Of a stretch of DNA of 7,321 nt, positions 1-6,400 are shown piece after piece; the stretch's first letter is position 1; the number at the start of each line of letters is the position of its first letter. Below the pieces are notes generated by a model. That model saw nothing but the letters and a program-made list of their open reading frames with translations, was not told the origin of the DNA and did not search any database. Location: positions 1 through 7,321 of the forward strand of contig DAGO01000122.1 in NCBI GenBank assembly GCA_002498185.1, written 5' to 3'. A program made the position numbers and the translations under genes. This DNA comes from Euryarchaeota archaeon UBA10 (GTDB lineage Archaea > Thermoplasmatota > Poseidoniia > Poseidoniales > Poseidoniaceae).

Positions 1-977
1 ACTCCAGTCAATACATCCATTGCAATCAACAGGCCTTGGTCTAGGAAGGAATAGACAACCATGCCGAATACTGCTAGAATGATCAGTCTTCCAGAGAATG
101 AACCCTTCTTCAGACGCAGTAACATGAATCCAGCAGTAGAGGTAAGGAACGCGATAACGATCCATGCCAGAGCAGAGTGAACAACTCCAATCCATACAAC
201 CGAGGAATTGGTAGTCGCTTCCAATTCGATGTATTTGTCATAGCCCATTGCTACAGCAAATATTGCGCTGAATACCGTAGTTGTCCACAGTAGAGAGGAG
301 AACATAGCAGCGTCTGCGTTTTCTCTCATTTCTTGGGCGATTCTTCCAACAGTTGCTTCTATTCCAAGTCCTTTGGAGAGAATAAACAAACCGAACACAA
401 GAGGAAGTGAACCGATTACAATTCCGCCAAGTGTATCCGGTAGCATTACACCAAGACCGAAAATCGCCATGATGGCTCCTAAGGGGACCAGCATCTTAGC
501 ACGCCACTTAGGGTCTTCAAGCGCCTTAGCGATGTAGTAGTACGTCCCTTCGATACCCTTTGATTGCTTGACAATAATTTTCTGCACGTGGTCGATTCTG
601 ACCTGGCTTTGGATAATCGGCAATACAGATTCATCTTCTGCACCATCTGTCACCAAAATTGCTTGATCAGGTTGGAATTCGGTTACTACCTCTTCCAGTT
701 GCGCTGCAATAGCCCGGTCTGAGCGTACGCCGACCTTCTCATCACCGGTGAGGATTGTAACTTCAACTTCGTCATTCTCACCATTGGTTTCATCGAGGTT
801 ATCGTGCTGATGTAAGGCTCCAAGGATTGCGTTTGTATCGCTTTCCTCCGGGTCGGCAATACCCAATTTCAGCGCAGCGGTAAGAACCTGCTTTCTCCCA
901 ACAACAGGACCGCGAATCGCTGTTTTTTGACCAAGATCATTATCTCGGTCTACAGTTATCACTAGAGTCCTTGTCAT
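1..977 (-). CDS. DUF373 family integral membrane protein (3' end outside window)
   Basis: The gene starts at ATG 975-977 and stays open for 325 codons to the window edge, so the C-terminus is missing. Residues 1-155 form a soluble alpha/beta domain. It opens with MTRTLVITVDRDNDLG, the DUF373 N-terminal signature with its acidic VDRDND motif, and has a second strand-turn motif, ILVTDGAEDESVLP, at residues 107-120. Five hydrophobic segments follow, at about residues 162-180, 184-204, 226-246, 258-288 and 297-320, so the protein is an integral membrane protein with a probably cytoplasmic N-terminal domain. The start is supported by a good Shine-Dalgarno 7 nt upstream. The gene lies 45 nt downstream of priL on the same strand and is probably in its transcript. 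The biochemical function of DUF373 is unknown to me. The TDG and DRDND motifs suggest a nucleotide- or metal-binding fold, but that is inference only. Confidence 0.85.
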   Translation of the reverse strand, partial: MTRTLVITVDRDNDLGQKTAIRGPVVGRKQVLTAALKLGIADPEESDTNAILGALHQHDNLDETNGENDEVEVTILTGDEKVGVRSDRAIAAQLEEVVTEFQPDQAILVTDGAEDESVLPIIQSQVRIDHVQKIIVKQSKGIEGTYYYIAKALEDPKWRAKMLVPLGAIMAIFGLGVMLPDTLGGIVIGSLPLVFGLFILSKGLGIEATVGRIAQEMRENADAAMFSSLLWTTTVFSAIFAVAMGYDKYIELEATTNSSVVWIGVVHSALAWIVIAFLTSTAGFMLLRLKKGSFSGRLIILAVFGMVVYSFLDQGLLIAMDVLTG

Positions 978-984
978 AGAGTCC

Positions 985-990
985 CACCTC
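985..990 (-). promoter_or_regulatory. Shine-Dalgarno site of the DUF373 gene
   Basis: The minus strand reads GAGGTG here, complementary to the CCTCC anti-SD core, and is separated from the ATG at 977 by 7 nt. It fixes the DUF373 start and indicates leadered translation, as expected for a gene internal to an operon. By contrast, priL upstream shows no convincing site. Confidence 0.65.
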
Positions 991-999
991 GGATATGTT

Positions 1000-1013
1000 A
1001 GCGCTGACGCGCT
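1000..1013. other. Small GC-rich hairpin in the priL-DUF373 spacer
   Basis: AGCGC (1000-1004) and GCGCT (1009-1013) form a perfect 5-bp stem with a TGAC loop. It lies within the 45-nt gap between the priL stop and the DUF373 start. No T-rich run follows on the minus strand, so it does not look like a terminator. It could be an RNA stability or processing element, or chance. Confidence 0.3.
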
Positions 1014-1022
1014 TCCTGTTCA

Positions 1023-2153
1023 TCAACCATCGCCCGGTTTGGGCGGTTCGACATTAACTTCCAGACTTTCTTGTCGCTTTCGTCGCCTCTGTTTTGCGCG
1101 TATGTACTTCAAAGGATGGTCCATCCATGGCTGGTCGCACAATTTGTCATCACCGGTTCGCACTGCACAGTTGTGATTGACTTTCAATTTTGAACATCCA
1201 GAGGGGGTGTACTCTCTTTCGTAAAGATGGTTCACTTGGTATGTGGTTGTTCCTTCACTGAAGTCAGGAGCGCCTCTGAAGAAATCGACAGTAGTCTCTT
1301 GTGGCAATCCTATGCATCTAGACATAGACCCTAGGAATACTCTTCCGAAGTGATTTACATTCACTCCTTCAGCAAGTTCGCCTACAATCTTTCTCATGCA
1401 AGGCGGCCAGTCATCCTCGCCAGCACCGATTAGAGCAATGGTTTCAGCAGTCTTAGATGCTACGAGGCCTCGAATCATTCCAACAGGTTCAGATAATCTA
1501 ATCAATAGGCTCTCATCCATTTTAGTCATTTTTTCAAGAGCGTCTTGTTTGATGTCTTCTTTCATCCTCTCACGCAATAATCTTGCGACTTTAGCTCTCG
1601 ATGAATAGCGGTCTCCTTCATCGTGTAAAGTGACCCAGCCATCATTGATTTCACAATTAGGCAATCTCCAACGCGAACCAGTAATTCCTGTACACAATTC
1701 GATGAAATCGGAGAGGCCGATTTTCCAAATTCCTTTCTCGTTACACGAGATTTCTGAAAGGTAGGTATTGGCAATAACCTGGATTGCTGGGTCTCTCTCT
1801 AGAATATGCTGAGCGCGTTCTGCCTCGGCTTGAGCCCATCTAGAAATCAATCGCTCATCTTCGCTGGCTCCCACAACCAGTCTAGCATAATAGAACGAAA
1901 AAGCCTCGAGCAACCTTCCTTCTTCAGTATGGATATCTCCTATTGAAGCAACTTCTACACCATCTTTGCTGTCAACTGAATCAACCAATCTCGACCTAGC
2001 TCTGATTCGCGCTCTATCCATCATACTTCCATCTAGCAGTTCGTCAATATCGATCCCGTGCTTTACAGCCATGCTAGTAATCCAAGATTTTGCTTGTGGC
2101 AAGAAGGGATATCTTGCAAGCGTGACCTCGTCAGTGAGGTCTGGAATAGTCAT
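1023..2153 (-). CDS. priL: DNA primase large subunit PriL
   Basis: This is the large, non-catalytic subunit of the archaeal/eukaryotic-type primase. It partners with PriS to make RNA primers at the fork, and its C-terminal domain carries a [4Fe-4S] cluster. Numbered from the upstream TTG at 2180, the N-terminal helical domain contains LARYPFLPQAKSWI (residues 21-34). The Fe-S domain has the four expected cysteines: C261 (in WPPCMRK), C329 (in TPSGCSK), C338 (in NHNCAV) and C348 (in KLCDQ). They are joined by the conserved APDF...TYQVNHL stretch and followed by HPLKYI. A very basic tail (RAKQRRRKRQ) follows and ends in an acidic/proline-rich segment. Length is normal: 376 aa from ATG 2153, or 385 aa from TTG 2180. 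I prefer ATG 2153 because it is the first ATG, begins shortly before the conserved region and leaves room for a divergent promoter. Neither start has a clear Shine-Dalgarno, so the message may be leaderless. PriS is not in the window. Confidence 0.93.
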   Translation of the reverse strand: MTIPDLTDEVTLARYPFLPQAKSWITSMAVKHGIDIDELLDGSMMDRARIRARSRLVDSVDSKDGVEVASIGDIHTEEGRLLEAFSFYYARLVVGASEDERLISRWAQAEAERAQHILERDPAIQVIANTYLSEISCNEKGIWKIGLSDFIELCTGITGSRWRLPNCEINDGWVTLHDEGDRYSSRAKVARLLRERMKEDIKQDALEKMTKMDESLLIRLSEPVGMIRGLVASKTAETIALIGAGEDDWPPCMRKIVGELAEGVNVNHFGRVFLGSMSRCIGLPQETTVDFFRGAPDFSEGTTTYQVNHLYEREYTPSGCSKLKVNHNCAVRTGDDKLCDQPWMDHPLKYIRAKQRRRKRQESLEVNVEPPKPGDG

Positions 2154-2233
2154 CGGCTTTGGCACGAATGATAATTTCAAGAGGAGGCATTTGAACCCTC
2201 TTATTCATGTGGGGAATCGCTGTGGACGGTGCG
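2154..2233. promoter_or_regulatory. Divergent promoter region between priL and mptE
   Basis: This roughly 80-bp gap must hold the start signals for both priL (minus) and mptE (plus). Two AT-rich patches could serve as TATA elements: GATAATTTC (2170-2178) and CTTATTCAT (2200-2208), the latter reading ATGAATAAG on the minus strand. The second lies about 23-25 bp from TTG 2180 on the minus strand and about 30 bp from ATG 2234 on the plus strand, roughly right for leaderless transcripts. A plus-strand GAGGAGG at 2181-2187 looks like a strong Shine-Dalgarno, but it is 19 nt from ATG 2207 and 46 nt from ATG 2234, too far for either. Assignment of individual boxes is uncertain. Confidence 0.4.
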
Positions 2234-2872
2234 ATGAAGCCAGTGAATCATGATTTGATTCTCATTCAAGATGAGATCAGAGAATCTTTCGACTGGAGCC
2301 TTGAAGCCGACTATGAAAGCGCGAAATCTCTGGTTTCGCAATGTAATAATCCCACTCCATTACTGAGTTTCAAATCGAAAGTAACAGTCGTCGGGGCAGC
2401 AGCATCTCCAGGGATTGTTCCCGATTACCCCACGATAGTTGCAGACGGGGCAATTGGGGCAATCTCAGACCTATCCAAGGTAGCGCTGATTGTTACAGAT
2501 GGAGACGGCACGCCTCACCTTGAGAAAGCGTTGAACAAAGGCATTCCAATCTGCCTTCACGCACATGGAGACAATCAAGAATCGTGGACAAGAATATTAT
2601 CGATAATCGATGAAAATCAAGAGGTGTTATTGACTCATCAAACTCCATTTGAAATCGATGGAATGCACAACCCTGGTGGATTTACGGACGGCGACAGAGC
2701 AGTATGTATTGCGTTTGCTTTAGGTGCCACTGAAGTAGAATTGGTTGGGTTTTCAATAAATGATGTTGGCCAGTGGTCTGGAGTAACAGATGAAAAACGA
2801 AAACTAATCAAGTTGAAGTGGATGTCTAAAGTGTTGCAGATTCTTTCCATGAGGGTTGATGATGAAGAATAG
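2234..2872 (+). CDS. mptE: 6-hydroxymethyl-7,8-dihydropterin pyrophosphokinase, MptE type
   Basis: This is the archaeal replacement for FolK. It transfers diphosphate from ATP to 6-hydroxymethyl-7,8-dihydropterin in the tetrahydrofolate/tetrahydromethanopterin pathway, in the cytoplasm. Counting from ATG 2234 (212 aa), the family motifs appear in order: a glycine-rich strand-loop VTVVGAAASPG (50-60), ADGAIGA (70-76), VTDGDG (88-93), HAHGDN (109-114), GGFTDGDRAV (148-157) and a C-terminal KLIKLKWMSKVL helix (190-201). The usual leucine in VTDLDG is glycine here; both aspartates are kept. ATG 2207 would add nine residues (MWGIAVDGA), but these look like chance readthrough of the promoter region. 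The family-like helix beginning NHDLILIQDEI supports 2234. Neither start has a well-placed Shine-Dalgarno. The next gene overlaps its last 11 bases. Whether the organism uses folate or a methanopterin cofactor cannot be read from this window. Confidence 0.88.
   Translation: MKPVNHDLILIQDEIRESFDWSLEADYESAKSLVSQCNNPTPLLSFKSKVTVVGAAASPGIVPDYPTIVADGAIGAISDLSKVALIVTDGDGTPHLEKALNKGIPICLHAHGDNQESWTRILSIIDENQEVLLTHQTPFEIDGMHNPGGFTDGDRAVCIAFALGATEVELVGFSINDVGQWSGVTDEKRKLIKLKWMSKVLQILSMRVDDEE
2851..2855 (+). promoter_or_regulatory. Shine-Dalgarno inside mptE for the downstream membrane protein gene
   Basis: GAGGG lies within the last codons of mptE, 6 nt before ATG 2862 and 3 nt before the adjacent ATG 2859. 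The spacing favours 2862. It also argues against TTG 2856, which directly abuts the site. This indicates translational coupling with mptE. Confidence 0.6.
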
Positions 2873-3428
2873 TTACTTGTTGTGGATAATCGCGTTGATT
2901 GTGGTCAACACAGGTTGGTACACCGTTAGTCAACAAGGAGCGACCCAAGAAATAAACAGACCAGGTGCGGATTTTTCTGAATCTCGCGAGGGCGAACTTT
3001 CAACCCTTATCGGCTCAGAAGTCGACTATGAGATTGAACACTGCTTTGAATCAATCAATGGAGGAGTGCACAACGCCAGCATAACCGTTGAGAGCGAATC
3101 AGAGGTACTCTATTCATGGGAGGGAGACACTGACGAAGGCTGTATCACATATACTTCAACTGCAGGCGAAGGCGAAATTGTTGTGACCACAGTTGTCGAT
3201 GAAGGTGTAGAAACTACCACTACTCTGACTACATGGCCAATGAAAGGTGCCTTTGTTACTGGGTTGATCGTATTCTCTTTGTGTACTGTAGCCGTCGCAT
3301 TTGGTGAGACCTTTGCTAGAGCATTTGTCAAGAAGAAAATAGAGCAAAATCATTCGACAGCTCCACCTCAAATCGAATCATTTTCACAATCAAACGGAAT
3401 TTGGCAAGACCCAGTAAGACCAAATTAA
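2862..3428 (+). CDS. Uncharacterised membrane protein with two helices and an extracytoplasmic domain
   Basis: I do not recognise this 188-aa protein. An N-terminal hydrophobic segment (residues 5-19, after MKNS) is an uncleaved anchor or signal peptide. Residues 22-126 form an acidic, serine/threonine- and valine-rich region with alternating polar and hydrophobic residues (for example EGEIVVTTVVDEGVETTTTL), suggesting a small beta-sandwich outside the cell. Its only two cysteines, C61 and C94, could form a disulfide, and N71-A-S is an N-glycosylation sequon. A second membrane helix (about 129-150) is followed by a basic stop-transfer segment (FVKKK, 155-159) and a short proline/serine/glutamine-rich tail, so both termini should be cytoplasmic. 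Alternative starts TTG 2856 and ATG 2859 would add one or two Met residues; ATG 2862 has the best Shine-Dalgarno spacing. The gene overlaps mptE by 11 bases, so the two are cotranscribed. It ends in TAA directly against the stop of the convergent DP2 gene. Confidence 0.75.
   Translation: MKNSYLLWIIALIVVNTGWYTVSQQGATQEINRPGADFSESREGELSTLIGSEVDYEIEHCFESINGGVHNASITVESESEVLYSWEGDTDEGCITYTSTAGEGEIVVTTVVDEGVETTTTLTTWPMKGAFVTGLIVFSLCTVAVAFGETFARAFVKKKIEQNHSTAPPQIESFSQSNGIWQDPVRPN
3329..3352 (-). terminator. Possible T-rich terminator of the DP2 transcript
   Basis: On the minus strand this stretch is pyrimidine/T-rich (ATTTTGCTCTATTTTCTTCT), about 80-100 nt past the DP2 stop. Archaeal RNA polymerase can terminate at T-rich tracts without a hairpin. 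There is no intergenic space at this junction, so DP2 termination must fall inside the opposite gene. The tract also encodes the lysine-rich stop-transfer region of the membrane protein, which explains its composition equally well. Confidence 0.2.
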
Positions 3429-6400
3429 TCACAAGAAATCTGCCAAGCTTAATTGCTTGGCATTATCATTATTGAATAGACTTTCAACGCTGTCTGCAAG
3501 CCATTCAACATTCTGCTTAGTGTATTGGTCTACTCCGTAAGTCTCCATAACGTGCTTTGTTACTTTGATGTATTTTCTAACAGCGCCTTCAGTTACGGTA
3601 AGGGCTAGATTCCCATTACACATGTCGCCTTCCGCCTTTTTGACTCCGAAAGCACTCATACCTCTTCCCGTTTGTTTGGGTGGCTGGATACATTTTGCAG
3701 CCAATGGCATTCTTCGATAGGAATGGCCACACTTCAAACAACGAACCTTTTGCCGAGTAAATGCCACAAGATTACCTCTCAAATCTGGTAAGAAGTGTGA
3801 GCGAATTACACTGGATGCCACTGTACGAACGTTCACACCTCGAAGTCTGTGACCCAAAGAGAGTTGTCCATTCATTTTGTCAATCATTGTTTCTAGTGTC
3901 TTGTAGGCTGAGAGAGGTGGACCTTCGGCCATGCTCTTGGTTGAATGTGTGTAACCCATCCCGCGAACTGCACCTACTGTTCCAAGTCTACGTTCTATGA
4001 AGTCCATTTTGTCTGCAAGAGCCTTGGGATGAGGTTGCTCAAGCGTCGCCTCGTAAAACCACCTTTCGTAGTGCCATGCAGAATCAACATTCAGGGCTTC
4101 TTTGTCGACTTCAGTAGGGTTTAACCTCGTTGTCAAAACCAATGGGGCGTCCATCTTCCCTCCGCGATTAGCCGGCAAAATGTCTCTGCTGAAGTTAAGC
4201 AAACCGTCCATTAGCAACATAATCGCATCTTCATCACCATCACAATTTCTTCTTTTTGCAGCATGGAAAAGCGGGTGCGCATATCCTCCAGAACTGTTTG
4301 AGAAACCAATCAGTCTAGAAAGAACGCCTCCGGATGTGTGGGGCGCCAATGCGCAAATTAGGTGCCCGACAAGGTCTTCTGGTTTGTCGACATGGTAGTA
4401 AGGCTCAAGTCCATAAAATCGAACCAACAATTCATCGATATATTGTGCAGCTCGAACGAAATAATCTGCACCATTTCTTGCCAAAATGAAATCCTGTGGA
4501 AAGATTTCTAGCATCTGCGTATCGCTTTGTAATTCTTCTCCGAAGCAATCGTGAGTATAGCCAAGGTGCTTCAATTGACCCCACTCTACACCTATCTCTT
4601 CTGGTGTGAAGTGAGTTACAGGAACGTCACTCATATCGAATCTAATGGTTCCATCTCTGAATACAGGAAGTCCGTGCTTTGCACGTAGAATGCCCTTTTC
4701 AACAGCCTCGGGAGTCTGATTTTTACTCATCAACTTCTTTAGTCCCTTCATCTTCTTCGGAACCCTATCAATCCCCAATGAGATTCTAGCATCCTCGAGT
4801 AAGTTATCGATGCGAATAGTCTGCAATTCGCCCCGACGTCTTGCGGTCTGCTTTTCGCTAGAAACTCTTAACTCGGTTCTTCCTCCACAAACCTCTCCAG
4901 GTTTTTCTTCACCAAAATCATCCAATTTTCTATGGTGGCAGTTAATCATAGGAGATTTCTTTCCACAAACGGTGCAGAATCGAACTCCCATTTCTACTCG
5001 CAAATCTTGTTGCTCAGCAGAGTTTGCAATCAGTCTTTGATTGCCTCCTGATAGTGCGATTGGGAATAGAGAGTGAACTGTTGGCTTTTCTCTTGGCGCA
5101 CTCTTCTCAGGACGCCCCATTCTACATCCTACTCTAACAGGTGCGGAATGTTCCCACCTTAGGCGAGATATTTGTCGAATTTGGGTCAAAATCCCATCTA
5201 CTTGGTGGTCGTCTTCTAAAATCTGTGCGCGAAGGTAGTCGTCAGGATTTTTTGGACCAGGGTCAGGCAATTGATTTGCAGCATCCCTACCAATTTTATC
5301 GGTTTCAGCGATACCTAAGCCTCTCTGTCTTGCATCCGTTTCAGCAGCAATCCTTGCCGTGGAACGTTTCTGCTCCAACTCGCCTTTGCGCTTCTTTTCG
5401 TCTTCTAGAACTACAGCTGCATTTCGCAATTCAGTGATTCTGTTTTTGAACACGGCTTCAGCATCTTCTATCCGCATGGGAGCTTTACCTTTGATTGTGA
5501 ATCCTAATCCATCCAACATTGCTTCCCACCCTTCTGTAATCACAAGGTCGTCACCCTCGTGATGGTGTGCCAATCCTAACATTAGGGCGCTACCCTTGAC
5601 GAGCCCATGGATTCGGAGTACCCATCCATGAGGCAAAGTTTCGGAAAAGATTCCATCCTCAACTGGGATACTTGGGCCGGGTATGGAATCATAATCTAAA
5701 GCGGATTCTACCTCAGGACGTAATTCATCCATCTCATCGGCAATCCATCCCTTAACACCATCGATGAAACGAAGATTTCCATTTCTTACCGTCGCAGTTT
5801 CTACTGCTTGAAGCAATGCAGGTACCCATTCAATTGGCAAATCTAGCCACCATGGATTGTGAGAGCCTACTAGAGATGTTGCGAATCTGATTGAGATTTC
5901 TTTGGCGGATTCCCAAGAAGGATTTAGCGAAATCAGTGAATCTCTCCATTTTCTGCGTATGTGAAATCGTTCATCCAAGTCTGTGGATTGGTTTATCGGC
6001 AAACCTGGTGTGCCTTCAGGCATATTTTTCCTATCGGTTCCAATAATTCTACAAAACTCATCAACCGCTTGATCACTGTCTAATGCATCGATTAAATCAG
6101 CAGCCCACCAATCGTGTGAATAAGCTGCTGGAACCAAGTTCTTGTTGTTCTCCATGAACTCTCCATAGCCTAGAACTAACTCGCCATTATCCCAAATCGA
6201 TGAGATTTCTTTTCGGTCATTTTGGAAAGATTCGAGGTCATTATATTGCTTGAAATCTCCGTTTCTCAGAATTGCCCAGGGCCCTTCTGCAATGTCACAA
6301 GGCGTAATCGCACAGGCCTTTCCAGGCCTCTCAATTTTCATTTGAGTGCCTACAGCAATGAAATCATCCATCGCTGCCATTGATGCTGCATTACATGAGC

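Noticed and set aside
1966..2253. 95-codon plus-strand open frame over the priL 5' end, ending in the divergent region
   Set aside because: It is mostly antisense to priL codons with a Ser/Ile-rich shadow composition. Only its last 20 codons (from TTG 2191) follow a Shine-Dalgarno-like sequence, which I noted separately as speculative.
4200..4340. Possible intein in DP2 at the active-site motif, where many archaeal polC genes carry one
   Set aside because: The sequence reads continuously through HPLFHAAKRRNCDGDED and into GGKMDAPLV with no splicing-domain or endonuclease motifs; the extra length of the protein is elsewhere.
4102..4398. 98-codon plus-strand frame opposite the DP2 active-site region
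   Set aside because: Antisense to the highly conserved NCDGDED and GGKMDAPLVL segments, with no ribosome site and no recognisable protein features.
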